NCBI GenBank assembly: GCA_035707105.1
Contig: DASSUI010000024.1
Span: 28,981 to 92,980, forward strand
Source: JACDAN01 sp035707105
Lineage (GTDB): Bacteria > Actinomycetota > Thermoleophilia > Gaiellales > Gaiellaceae
Reading direction: 5' to 3'
Length of the DNA: 64,000 nt
Program-made: the position numbers and the translations under genes
Part shown: positions 50,585-58,957 of the stretch, in pieces
Numbering within the stretch: position 1 is the first letter of the stretch
Layout: each line of letters opens with the position of its first letter
Notes under the pieces: generated by a model
Databases searched by the model: none
Told to the model about the DNA's origin: nothing
What the model saw: only the letters and a program-made list of their open reading frames with translations

Positions 50585-53218
50585 ATGGCCTCCGCGGCGA
50601 CATCCGTGCGGGACGTGATCCTGCGGGACGGGACGACGCTCCGGCTCCGGCCCCCGATCGCGGACGACACCGAGGCCCTGATCGAATTCCTGAACGGCCT
50701 CTCGCGCGAGAGCGTCTACTACCGGTTCCACGGCTTCCCGACCGTGAACGAGAAGCTCGTCTCCGCGTTCGTCGAGCCCGACTGGCACGAGAGCGGCCAC
50801 CTCGTCGGCGAGCTCGGCGGCCGGATCATCGCGCTCGCCAGCTACGTCCGCCTTCGCGATCCCGCGGCGGCCGAGGTCGCCTTCCTCGTGGCCGACGAGT
50901 TCCAGCGGCGGGGGATCGGCACGCGCCTGCTCGAGCAGCTGGCCGAGCGCGCCGGCGCGGTGGGGATCGAGCGCTTCCTCGCCGAGGTGCTCGCCGAGAA
51001 CAGCCAGATGCTCCACGTCTTCGAGGCGGTCGGCTTCGCGAGCACGCGGACGCTGGAGAGCGGCACCGTGGAGGTCGAATTCAGGATCGCCCCGACGGAG
51101 ACGTACCTGGAGCGCGTCGACGAGCGCGACCACCTCGCCGCCGTCGCGTCGCTCCGGCCGTTCTTCGCGCCGTCGAGCGTGGCCGTCCTGGGCGCCTCGC
51201 GCCGCGCGGAGTCGATCGGCGGGCAGCTCTTCCGGAACATCATCGCCGGCGAGTTCGAGGGCGTGGCCTACCCGGTCAACCCGGCCGGCGACGCCGTCGC
51301 GGGCGTGCGCGGGTACCGGTCGGTCGGGGAGCTTCCCGAAACCCCCGACCTCGTCGTCGTCTGCCTCCCGGCACGGCACGTGCTCGCCGGGGTCGAGGAC
51401 GCGCTCCGTCGCGGAACGAGGGCGATCTGCGTCATCTCCGCCGGCTTCGCCGAGATCGGGGAGGAGGGACGCACGCGGCAGGACGAGCTGCTCGCGCTGC
51501 TGCGCGCGCACGGCGGACGGCTCGTCGGGCCGAACTGCCTCGGCCTGGCCGTCTCCGCGCCGCGCCTGAACGCGACGTTCGGACCGCGCGCGCTTCCCCC
51601 GGGCCCCGTCGCGTTCTCGTCCCAGAGCGGCGCGCTCGGCCTCGCGCTGCTCGAGCGCGCGAACGAGCGCGGGATCGGGCTCTCGGCCTTCGTCTCGATC
51701 GGGAACAAGGCCGACGTCTCGTCGAACGACCTCCTCGAGTACTGGGAGGACGACCCGGACACCGGTCTGATCGCGCTCTACCTCGAGTCGTTCGGGAACC
51801 CGCGCCGGTTCGGTCGGATCGCCCGCCGCGTCGCACGCAAGAAGCCGATTCTCGCGATGAAGAGCGGGACGACGAAGACGGGCGCCCGGGCGGCCAGCTC
51901 GCACACCGCCGCGCTGGCCGGGTCGGAGGCGGCCGTCGAGGCGCTCTTCCACCAGGCCGGCGTGATCAGGGCGGAGACGCTCGAGGAGTTGATCGACGCG
52001 GCCGCCCTCCTCGCGGCGCAGCCGCTGCCGGCAGGGCATCGCGTCGGCGTCCTCACGAACGCCGGCGGCCTCGGGATCCTCTGCGCGGACGCCTGCGAGG
52101 CCTCCGGCCTCGAGCTTCCGTCGCTGACGGCGGAGACGGAGGCGGCGCTCCGCGAGCTCCTGCCCGCCGAGGCGAGCGTCGCGAACCCGGTCGACATGCT
52201 GGGCTCGGCCACGGGCGTCACGTACGAGCAGGTTGTTCCCGTCGTGCTCGCCGACCCCAACGTCGACGCCGTGATCGCGCTGTTCGTGCCGCCTGTCGTC
52301 GCGGGCGCCGAGGAGATCGCCTCCGCGATCGGCCGTGCGGTCGCCGGAGCGGACGGGAAGCCCGTCCTGGCCTCGCTGATCGCCGAGGGCGAGCCGCCCG
52401 CGGTGGAGGGCGTGACGAACTTCCCGTATCCGGAATCCGCCGCGCGGGCCCTCGGGCTCGCCGCCTCGCGGGCCGCGTGGCTGCGGCGTCCGGCGGGCTC
52501 GGTGCCCGAGCTCGACGGCGTCGACACCGGCCGTGCCCGCGCCGTCGTGGACGGAGCGCTCGCCGACGAGTCCGACGCCTGGCTGACCGCAGAGCAGGTC
52601 CGCGAGCTGCTGATCGCCTACGGCATCCCCGTCGTCCCGGAGCGGGTCGCCGAGACGGTGGACGACGCAGTCGCCGCCGCGACCGAGCTGGGCCTCCCCG
52701 TCGTCGTCAAGAGCGCCGTTCCAGGCGCGCACAAGACCGAGACGGGCGGGATCGCGCTCGGCCTCGCGAGCGAGGACGAGGTGCGCGAGGCGGCCGGCCG
52801 CATCGGGATCCCCGTGCTCGTCCAGCCGATGCTCGAGGGCAGCGCCGAGCTGCTCGCAGGCATCGTCCAGGACCCGATGTTCGGCCCGCTCGTCGCCTTC
52901 GGCCCGGGCGGCGTCTTCGCCGAGCTGATCGGGCAGGCGGAGTTCCGGATCGCGCCGCTAACCGACGTGGACGCCGAGGAGCTCGTGAACGGCGGGAAGG
53001 CCGGCGAGCTCGTGCACGGCTTCCGCGGTCAGCCGGCCGCGGACGAGAGCGCGCTCACGGATCTCCTCCACCGACTGTCCCGGCTCGGCGACGACTTCCA
53101 CGAGGTCGCGGAGCTCGACCTCAACCCGGTGATTGCGAGCCCGGACGGCTGCGTCGCCGTGGATGCGCGGGTGCGCGTCTCCCGCGTGGAGCCGCAGGCG
53201 CGACCGAAGACCTGGTAG
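50585..53218 (+). CDS. GNAT acetyltransferase fused to ADP-forming acyl-CoA synthetase (PatA type)
   Basis: An 877-residue fusion. Residues 15-165: GNAT domain (VAFLVADEFQRRGIGTRLLEQLAE). About 190-330: CoA-binding domain (VAVLGASRRAESIGGQLFRNII). About 330-640: succinyl-CoA synthetase-like region with SSHTAALAGS, whose His aligns with the phospho-histidine site of ADP-forming enzymes. About 650-877: ATP-grasp domain (LPVVVKSAVPGAHKTETGGIALGL; VQPMLEGSAELLAGI). The order GNAT first matches Streptomyces PatA, a protein lysine acetyltransferase, but the retained His leaves ATP-yielding acyl-CoA synthesis open. Eight bp after the flavoprotein gene. Confidence 0.88.
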   Translation: MASAATSVRDVILRDGTTLRLRPPIADDTEALIEFLNGLSRESVYYRFHGFPTVNEKLVSAFVEPDWHESGHLVGELGGRIIALASYVRLRDPAAAEVAFLVADEFQRRGIGTRLLEQLAERAGAVGIERFLAEVLAENSQMLHVFEAVGFASTRTLESGTVEVEFRIAPTETYLERVDERDHLAAVASLRPFFAPSSVAVLGASRRAESIGGQLFRNIIAGEFEGVAYPVNPAGDAVAGVRGYRSVGELPETPDLVVVCLPARHVLAGVEDALRRGTRAICVISAGFAEIGEEGRTRQDELLALLRAHGGRLVGPNCLGLAVSAPRLNATFGPRALPPGPVAFSSQSGALGLALLERANERGIGLSAFVSIGNKADVSSNDLLEYWEDDPDTGLIALYLESFGNPRRFGRIARRVARKKPILAMKSGTTKTGARAASSHTAALAGSEAAVEALFHQAGVIRAETLEELIDAAALLAAQPLPAGHRVGVLTNAGGLGILCADACEASGLELPSLTAETEAALRELLPAEASVANPVDMLGSATGVTYEQVVPVVLADPNVDAVIALFVPPVVAGAEEIASAIGRAVAGADGKPVLASLIAEGEPPAVEGVTNFPYPESAARALGLAASRAAWLRRPAGSVPELDGVDTGRARAVVDGALADESDAWLTAEQVRELLIAYGIPVVPERVAETVDDAVAAATELGLPVVVKSAVPGAHKTETGGIALGLASEDEVREAAGRIGIPVLVQPMLEGSAELLAGIVQDPMFGPLVAFGPGGVFAELIGQAEFRIAPLTDVDAEELVNGGKAGELVHGFRGQPAADESALTDLLHRLSRLGDDFHEVAELDLNPVIASPDGCVAVDARVRVSRVEPQARPKTW

Positions 53219-53224
53219 GGCGCC

Positions 53225-54160
53225 TCAGGCTTCGCAGAGCGCGACGAGGGCGTCCCATTCCTCGTCTACGCGCCGCTGGATCAGCTCGACGAGCTCGCGG
53301 TTCTCGGGCCGCAGGACGTGCGCGAAGCGCTTCTGGTTGGCGAGCCAGTCCTCGACCGGCCGCCTCTTCTTCGGCTCGTAGGTCAGGCGGTACTTCCCGC
53401 CGTCGACCTCGTAGAGCGGCCAGAAGCCGGTCTCGACCGCGGCGTTCAGGATCCGCGGCCCAAGGCGGGCCTCGTGGCCCCAGCCGACCGGGCAATCCGT
53501 CAGCACGTTGAGGAAGGCCGGGCCTTCCTCCGCGACGGCCCGCTCCACCTTCCGGCTCAGGTCGAACCAGTGCGAGCCGCAAGCCTGCGCCACGTACGGG
53601 ACGTGGTGGGCGACCGCAATCGCAGTCATGTCCTTGCGCTGCTGCGCCTTGCCGAAGCTCTCGAGCCCGACGGGGCTCGTCGTCGTGCCTGCGCCGAGCG
53701 GCGTCGCGCCCGAGCGCTGGACGCCGGTGTTCATGTACGCCTCGTTGTCGTAGCAGACGAAGAGGAAGCGGTGACCGCGCTCGAGGGCGCCGGAGAGCGC
53801 CTGGAGGCCGATGTCGTACGTACCGCCGTCCCCGGCGAGGGCCACGAACGTGACCGGCTCGTCGTCGGGCAGCCGGCCGCGCCGGGTCATGACCCGGTAC
53901 GCGGTCTCGACGCCGCTCGCGACCGCGGCGGTGTTCTCGAACGCCACGTGGATCCACGGCACGTTCCAGGCGGTGGAGGGGAAGCGTGTCGTCGCCACCT
54001 CGAGGCAGCCGGTCGCGCTGATCACGACGACGGGGGTCTCGATGGAGCCGAGGATCGTGCGAACGACGAGCGGGACGCCGCAGCCCTGGCAGAGCGAGTG
54101 TCCGCTGCCCAGCGACGGCGTGGCGGCCTGGCGGCGCGCGATCGTCTTCAGCCGGCTCAT
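53225..54160 (-). CDS. 2-oxoacid:ferredoxin oxidoreductase, beta subunit (PorB-like)
   Basis: The thiamine-diphosphate-binding subunit, 311 residues: SLCQGCGVPLVVRTI with two of the cluster cysteines near 24-27, GDGGTYDIGLQALSGALERGH (TPP motif GDG...), NEAYMNTGVQRSG, and a Cys in DCPVGWG. Last gene of a five-gene reverse operon (gltD-like, gamma, delta, alpha, beta). Oxidises pyruvate or another 2-oxoacid to acyl-CoA with reduction of ferredoxin. ATG 54160 overlaps the alpha-subunit stop. Confidence 0.92.
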   Translation of the reverse strand: MSRLKTIARRQAATPSLGSGHSLCQGCGVPLVVRTILGSIETPVVVISATGCLEVATTRFPSTAWNVPWIHVAFENTAAVASGVETAYRVMTRRGRLPDDEPVTFVALAGDGGTYDIGLQALSGALERGHRFLFVCYDNEAYMNTGVQRSGATPLGAGTTTSPVGLESFGKAQQRKDMTAIAVAHHVPYVAQACGSHWFDLSRKVERAVAEEGPAFLNVLTDCPVGWGHEARLGPRILNAAVETGFWPLYEVDGGKYRLTYEPKKRRPVEDWLANQKRFAHVLRPENRELVELIQRRVDEEWDALVALCEA

Positions 54161-55332
54161 CGTCCGCTCCTCAGGCCGAGGTACGCCGGTGCGTGGCCGC
54201 CGCGATCATGGAGCGAGTCGAACACCGCTTCGACGTCCTCCGGGTGGAAGTCGCGACCTCCGAGGCCGTAGACGACGCTGCGGAGCCGCGCGCGCCCGCC
54301 CTGGAGGGCGGCGGCGACCTCGGAGAAGAGCGGCGGGGCGCCGCCGGGCGAGTCGGCCCGGTCGAGCACCGCCACGTCCGGGACCCGGGCCAGCGCCGCG
54401 CGCACGGCGGCGGTCGGGAAGGGCCGGAACGAGCCGATACGGAGCAGCCCGACCGGGTGCGCGCGGCTGCGGAGGTCGTCCACGACGTCCTTGGCGGTTC
54501 CGGCGGTCGACCCCATCAGGACGAGAGCGCGGGCCGCGTCGTCGAGGCGGTACGCCTCGAGCGGGTCGTAGCGCCGGCCGGTGAAGCCGGCGAGCTCGTC
54601 CACGAGGCTCTCGAGGACGCCCTCCGCCGCCGCCATCGCGGCCACCTGCTGGTGCCGCAGCTCGAAGTAGTAGTCCGGCATCGCGAACGGCCCCTGCGTC
54701 GTCGGCTCCGCCCCGAGCAACGGGTGCGGGACGCGGTACTCGCCGACGAAGAGCTTCGCCTCGTCGTCCGGGAGCAGGGAGACCGGCTCGGCCGAGTGCG
54801 TGATCGTGAAGCCGTCGAGGCAGACGAAGACGGGAAGGAGGACGTCGGGGTGTTCCGCCAGGCGGACGGCGAGCAGCGTGGCGTCGTAGGCCTCCTGTGC
54901 GTTCTCGACGAAGAGCTGGATCGCACCCGAGTCCCGGATCAGCATCGAGTCCGAGTGGTCGCAGTGGATGTTGATCGGCCCGGAGAGCGCGCGGTTGCCG
55001 AGCGCCGTGACGATCGGCGCGCGCATCGCGGCCGCGATGTAGACCACCTCCGCCATCAGGGCGAGGCCCTGGGAGGACGTCGCCGTCATCGTCCGGGCGC
55101 CGGCGAGCGCCGACCCCACGGCCGCGCTCATGGCCGAGTGCTCCGACTCCACGTTGACGAGCTCTCCGCCCGCCCGGCCGTCGGAGACGAACTTCGCGAA
55201 GGCCTGGATGATCGGCGTCTGCGGGGTGATGGGATAGATCGGCACGACGTCCGGGTCGATCTGCCGCATCGCGTGCGCGACGGCCTCGCCGCCGGTGAGG
55301 AGGTCGAGCGAGGTGGCGGTCTCAGTCGACAC
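54157..55332 (-). CDS. 2-oxoacid:ferredoxin oxidoreductase, alpha subunit (PorA-like)
   Basis: A 391-residue alpha subunit: GGEAVAHAMRQIDPDVVPIYPITPQTPI at the start, ESEHSAMSAAVGSALAGARTMTATSSQGL (pyrimidine domain), GNRALSGPINIHCDHSD and LRIGSFRPFPTAAVRAAL near the end (domain II). GTG 55332 overlaps the ferredoxin gene end by 11 bp. The CDHSD segment is shared with pyruvate-type enzymes. Confidence 0.92.
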   Translation of the reverse strand: MSTETATSLDLLTGGEAVAHAMRQIDPDVVPIYPITPQTPIIQAFAKFVSDGRAGGELVNVESEHSAMSAAVGSALAGARTMTATSSQGLALMAEVVYIAAAMRAPIVTALGNRALSGPINIHCDHSDSMLIRDSGAIQLFVENAQEAYDATLLAVRLAEHPDVLLPVFVCLDGFTITHSAEPVSLLPDDEAKLFVGEYRVPHPLLGAEPTTQGPFAMPDYYFELRHQQVAAMAAAEGVLESLVDELAGFTGRRYDPLEAYRLDDAARALVLMGSTAGTAKDVVDDLRSRAHPVGLLRIGSFRPFPTAAVRAALARVPDVAVLDRADSPGGAPPLFSEVAAALQGGRARLRSVVYGLGGRDFHPEDVEAVFDSLHDRGGHAPAYLGLRSGR

Positions 55333-55612
55333 GGGTCTCCTCCGGCACCATCTCGATCGCGCCCGCCGGGCACATCTCGGCGCACAGCTCACAGCCCTTG
55401 CAGTAGTCGTAGTCGAAGCCCACGAAGGTCTCGCCCTCGACGCGCACTGCGGCGTCCGGGCAGTAGAGCCAGCAGAGCAGGCAGTTCACGCAGGCTTCCA
55501 GCCGAACCCGGGGCTTCACGCCGGTGCGCCAACCGCCGGTGCGCGCCCGCGGCGCCCCCGGCGTGACGATCCCGCCCGGAGGCAGCTGCTGCCAGCGCCT
55601 CAGCTCAGCCAT
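55322..55612 (-). CDS. 2-oxoacid:ferredoxin oxidoreductase, delta (2x[4Fe-4S] ferredoxin) subunit
   Basis: A 96-residue protein with two Cys-x2-Cys-x2-Cys-x3-Cys clusters: C41-VNCLLCWLYC and CKGCELCAEMC. The order P-x-x-CPAGAI after the last Cys is typical. Carries electrons between the alpha/beta core and ferredoxin. The N-terminal 30 residues are less conserved. Overlaps the gamma subunit gene by 13 bp and the alpha gene by 11 bp. Confidence 0.93.
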   Translation of the reverse strand: MAELRRWQQLPPGGIVTPGAPRARTGGWRTGVKPRVRLEACVNCLLCWLYCPDAAVRVEGETFVGFDYDYCKGCELCAEMCPAGAIEMVPEETRVD

Positions 55613-56127
55613 CGGTACCCCTCCGCGACCGCGGCTCGGGCGGCGTCCCCGGCGCCCTTCCCGCCGAGGACTTCGCCCGCCGCGTCCTGGACCTCCTCGA
55701 TGGGAGGGCTGCCGAGGGCGGCGGCGAGCGCGCCTGCCATGACGAGGTTCACGAACGTCGTTCCCGCCTTCGCGGCCAGCTCGGCGGCCGGCACCGAGAC
55801 GACCCGCGTGCCGTCGAGGCCGGCGGGGTCGTCGCCGGTATCGGCCAGGACGAGCGTCTTCGCATCGACGCCCTCGGCCACCGTGGGCTCCGCCAGGAGC
55901 GACGGATCGAGGACGACGACCGCGTCCGGGTGCGTGACCGCGTCGTGGCGGCGGATCGGGCGGGAGTCCATTCGGGTGTAGGCGCGGACCGGCGCGCCGC
56001 GGCGCTCGGGCCCGTACTCCGGGAACGCCTGTGCGCTCTGCCCGCTGCGCAGCGTCGCGAGTGCGAACAGGTGGGCCGCGGTCTTCGCGCCCTGACCCGC
56101 TCGTGCGTGCCAGCGAACCTCGATCAC
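55600..56127 (-). CDS. 2-oxoacid:ferredoxin oxidoreductase, gamma subunit (PorG-like)
   Basis: A 175-residue gamma subunit (POR domain): VRWHARAGQGAKTAAHLFALATLRSGQSAQAFPEYGPERRGAPVRAYTRMD and LADTGDDPAGLDGTRVVSVPA with a C-terminal NLVMAGALAAALG. GTG 56127 is in the stop of the GltD-like gene (GTGA). Completes the four-subunit POR/VOR-type complex. Confidence 0.92.
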   Translation of the reverse strand: MIEVRWHARAGQGAKTAAHLFALATLRSGQSAQAFPEYGPERRGAPVRAYTRMDSRPIRRHDAVTHPDAVVVLDPSLLAEPTVAEGVDAKTLVLADTGDDPAGLDGTRVVSVPAAELAAKAGTTFVNLVMAGALAAALGSPPIEEVQDAAGEVLGGKGAGDAARAAVAEGYRWLS

Positions 56128-57464
56128 CGTGCCCCTCCCAGCTGCTCGTGGATCGCCCGCGCCGCGCGCTTCGCCGCTCGGACCGCCTCGACGACCGTCG
56201 AGCCGCCGTTCACGGCGTCCCCGGCCGCGTAGTACTTGACGTTGCCGGTGCATCCGGTCTCCGGGTCGACGGCGATCCGCGAGCCGTCCAGCTCGAGGCC
56301 GTCGATCCAGCCGAGGAGGTCGCGGCGGGGCTGCTGCCCGATCGCGACCACAGCGGTGTCGGCGGGGAGGACGAACTCGCTGCCCGCGACCGGCTCGGGC
56401 CGTCGCCGGCCGCTCGCATCCGGTGCGCCGAGCTGCATGAGCGAGCACTCGACCCCGGTGAGGTGGTGCTCCCCGAGGAATCGGGTGGGCGCCGCGAGCC
56501 AGTGGAAGGCGACCCCTTCCTCGCGCGCTTCCTCGACCTCGTGCGCGAACGCCGGCATCTCCGCCTCCGTGCGCCGATAGGCCAGGGTGACGACCTCGGC
56601 GCCGAGCCGGACGGCCTCGCGGGCGACGTCGACGGCCGTGTTGCCACCGCCGATCACGACGGTCCGCTGGCCGACGAACGGTGGGTCGCCGGTCTTCAGC
56701 GCCTCGACGAACTCGAGCGAGCGCCAGACGCCGTGGAGGTCGCTGCCGGGCAGCTCCGGGTCGACGTCGCGGCCGAGCCCGACGCCGAGGAAGACGGCGT
56801 CGGCCTCGTCCTCGATCCGCCGCAGCGCCTCGGGCGAGTCGATCGGCTCGCCGAGGCGGAACTCGACGCCGAGGGCCTCGAGCATCCGCGCCTCGTCGGG
56901 AAGCGGCTCGCACTGCTGGCGGTAGGGCGCGATGCCGAACCGGACCAGTCCGCCGACCTCGGGGCGTCCGTCGTAGACGGTCACCGAGTAGCCGAGCGAG
57001 GCGAGCTCGCCGGCGCAGACGAGCCCCGCCGGGCCGGCGCCGATCACGGCGACGCGCTCCACTCGCCCGACGGCCGGCACCGCGCGGGGCGCGAGCCGGT
57101 CGGCATAGGCGGCGTCCGTCGCGAACCGCTGGAGCGCGGCGATCGAGACGGGCCGCTGCCCCTCGTGGACGAGCACGCATGCGCCCTCGCAGAGGAGCTC
57201 GACCGGGCAGACCCGCGCGCAGGTCCCGCCGAGCAGGTTCTCGGCGAAGATCGTCCTCGCTGCGGAAGTTGCGTCGCCCTCGGCGAGGGAGCGGACGAAC
57301 GACGGGACGTCGACGTCCGCGGGACAGGCTGTGACGCACGGCGCCTCGGCGTACGGGCCTCCGCACGCCAGGCAGCGATCAGCCTCGACGAGTGCTTGGG
57401 ACCCCCGGAGAGCCGGGCGCAGCTCCTCGAAACGTTCGGCCGATTGAGGCGCCGTGATCGTCAC
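56124..57464 (-). CDS. GltD-like NAD(P)H-dependent oxidoreductase (Fe-S flavoprotein)
   Basis: A 446-residue GltD/PreT-family protein. The N-terminal Fe-S domain has CLACGGPYAEAPCVTACP and GGTCARVCPVELLCEGAC. FAD motif VIGAGPAGLVCAGEL is near 140 and NADP motif VIGGGNTAVDVAREAVRLGA near 280. The C-terminus holds KYYAAGDAVNGGSTVVEAVR. Leads the POR operon, so likely exchanges electrons between NAD(P)H and the POR ferredoxin (NfnB/GltD role). The same family includes PreT of dihydropyrimidine dehydrogenase. Start GTG 57464 with nearby GGAG. Confidence 0.9.
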   Translation of the reverse strand: MTITAPQSAERFEELRPALRGSQALVEADRCLACGGPYAEAPCVTACPADVDVPSFVRSLAEGDATSAARTIFAENLLGGTCARVCPVELLCEGACVLVHEGQRPVSIAALQRFATDAAYADRLAPRAVPAVGRVERVAVIGAGPAGLVCAGELASLGYSVTVYDGRPEVGGLVRFGIAPYRQQCEPLPDEARMLEALGVEFRLGEPIDSPEALRRIEDEADAVFLGVGLGRDVDPELPGSDLHGVWRSLEFVEALKTGDPPFVGQRTVVIGGGNTAVDVAREAVRLGAEVVTLAYRRTEAEMPAFAHEVEEAREEGVAFHWLAAPTRFLGEHHLTGVECSLMQLGAPDASGRRRPEPVAGSEFVLPADTAVVAIGQQPRRDLLGWIDGLELDGSRIAVDPETGCTGNVKYYAAGDAVNGGSTVVEAVRAAKRAARAIHEQLGGAR

Positions 57465-57539
57465 GACTCCAGGGTCCTTCCGGCGGGGAGTCGCAGCATC
57501 CGCGCCGCCGCTGAACGCACTGCGGGGAACCCGCAAGCA

Positions 57540-57568
57540 GAGGCCGTCGCCGCGGTGGCGACGGCCTC
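57540..57568 (-). terminator. terminator after hsp20 gene
   Basis: Perfect 12-bp stem GAGGCCGTCGCC / GGCGACGGCCTC with a 5-base loop, 19 bp downstream of the reverse-strand hsp20 stop. It insulates the GltD-like operon from hsp20 transcription. Confidence 0.7.
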
Positions 57569-57586
57569 GATGCTGCCCGGAGAGGG

Positions 57587-58006
57587 CTACTTGCGGGCGA
57601 TCTCGACCTTCTTCGGCGCCAGCTCCTTCATCTTCGGCGCGTGGACGGCCAGGATGCCCTTCTTGAACTCCGCCTTGACCTTCTTGGTGTCGGCCTCGGG
57701 CGGAAGCTCGAAGCGGCGCTCGAAGGTGCGCGCGAGGCGCTCGTGGAGCCAGAAGGTCTTCTCCTTCTCCTCCTTCGCCTCGACGCGCTCGCCTTTCACG
57801 AGGAGCACGTGGTCTGTGACCTCGATGTCGAGCTCCTTCTCCTCGAAGCCCGGCACCTCCAGCTCGTACACGTACTCCCCCTTGCGCTCGTACACGTCGG
57901 CGGCCGGGATGACGGTGTGGGCGAAGCCCATCTCGTCGAACAGCCTCCGCGTGCGGCGCTCGAACGCCTCGAGCTCCTGGAACGGAGTCCAGCGGGTAAG
58001 GATCAT
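57587..58006 (-). CDS. small heat shock protein, Hsp20 / alpha-crystallin family
   Basis: A 139-residue holdase chaperone: N-terminal FQELEAFERRTRRLFDEMGF, alpha-crystallin domain about 35-125 with VYERKGEYVYELEVPGFEEKELDIEV, FERRFELPPEADTKKVKAEFKKGILAVHAPKM (GILxVxxPK ending) and a Lys-rich tail. ATG 58006 follows GGGAGGTGTG. Hsp20 of this type is a prominent dormancy and heat-shock protein in mycobacteria. A terminator follows. Confidence 0.92.
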   Translation of the reverse strand: MILTRWTPFQELEAFERRTRRLFDEMGFAHTVIPAADVYERKGEYVYELEVPGFEEKELDIEVTDHVLLVKGERVEAKEEKEKTFWLHERLARTFERRFELPPEADTKKVKAEFKKGILAVHAPKMKELAPKKVEIARK

Positions 58007-58131
58007 CACACCTCCCTTCCGCGAACCCATACCGCCCGTCAGCATCGCCGCGGCGGTTCGGCGGGGCATCGGAGCGGCCGCCGATTCGATGTGTGGGGAA
58101 GTACCGATTGCGCGGCGAAAGAGGCATCCGG

Positions 58132-58869
58132 GTGGATGCCGAGACCCTCGCCTGGATCCTCGCCGCGGGGTTCGCCACGGCCGTCGGCGGCCTCGGGCTG
58201 CTCGCGGTTCGCGACCCCTCGGAACGCCTCCTCGACGGCCTCCTCGGGTTCACCGCGGGGATCATGCTGGCCGCGACCGCCTTCAGCCTGCTCGTGCCGG
58301 CGCTCGACCTCGGGACCGTCGGCGAGGTGGTCGCCGGGTTCGCCGCAGGCGGCGCCGCGCTCTTTGCGCTCGACCGGCTCGTTCCCCACGTCCACGCGCG
58401 CTTCGCCGAGCCCGGGCACACCCTCGACCCGCGCCGACGGCAGGCCGGCCTCCTCCTCTCCGCACTGACGATCCACAACGTCCCCGAGGGGCTGGCCGTC
58501 GGCGTCGCGTTCGCGGCCGGCGGCTCCGACCTCGGCGTGCCGATCGCGCTTGCGATCGGGATCCAGAACATCCCCGAGGGGTTCGCGGCCGGGGCGCCGC
58601 TCGTCCGCGACAACCGCTTCCTGGCCGCGGGGATCGCCGCGCTGACGGGGATCGTCGAACCGCCCGCCGCCCTGGTCGCCTTCGCGGCCTTCGAGGTCGC
58701 AGGCTCGCTCCTCCCGCTGGGCCTCGGCTTCGCAGCCGGCGCGATGCTCTACGTCATCGTCGACGAGCTCGTGCCGGAGAGCCACCTTCACGGCCACGAC
58801 CGGCTCGCCTCGGGTGCGCTGCTCGCCGGTTTCGCGCTGATGATGGCGCTGGACAACGCGTTCGGCTAG
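58132..58869 (+). CDS. ZIP-family metal transporter
   Basis: A 245-residue membrane protein with eight helices. The metal-site helices TIHNVPEGLAVGVAFAAGG and GIQNIPEGFAAGAPLV hold the H/N-x-PEG signatures of ZIP transporters. A His-bearing loop VPHVHARFAEPGH and the C-terminal ESHLHGHD complete it. Imports zinc or iron, judged by family. GTG 58132 has GAGG seven bases upstream; a GTG at 58093 is less likely. Divergent from hsp20. Confidence 0.9.
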   Translation: MDAETLAWILAAGFATAVGGLGLLAVRDPSERLLDGLLGFTAGIMLAATAFSLLVPALDLGTVGEVVAGFAAGGAALFALDRLVPHVHARFAEPGHTLDPRRRQAGLLLSALTIHNVPEGLAVGVAFAAGGSDLGVPIALAIGIQNIPEGFAAGAPLVRDNRFLAAGIAALTGIVEPPAALVAFAAFEVAGSLLPLGLGFAAGAMLYVIVDELVPESHLHGHDRLASGALLAGFALMMALDNAFG

Positions 58870-58885
58870 CCCCGCCGGGGCGTGC

Positions 58886-58925
58886 GGGAAAGCCGCATCG
58901 GCGCTCGTCGCCCGCCCGGATGGCG
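58886..58925 (+). promoter_or_regulatory. bipartite element upstream of P-type ATPase gene
   Basis: GGGAAAGCCGCAT (58886-58898), 19 bases, GGATGGCG (58918-58925), ending 33 bp before ATG 58958. The 17 core bases and the spacing match the copy at 49304-49339. Confidence 0.6.
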
Positions 58926-58957
58926 TAACCGGGCGTCGGGGCGAAGCTTGGGCCACC

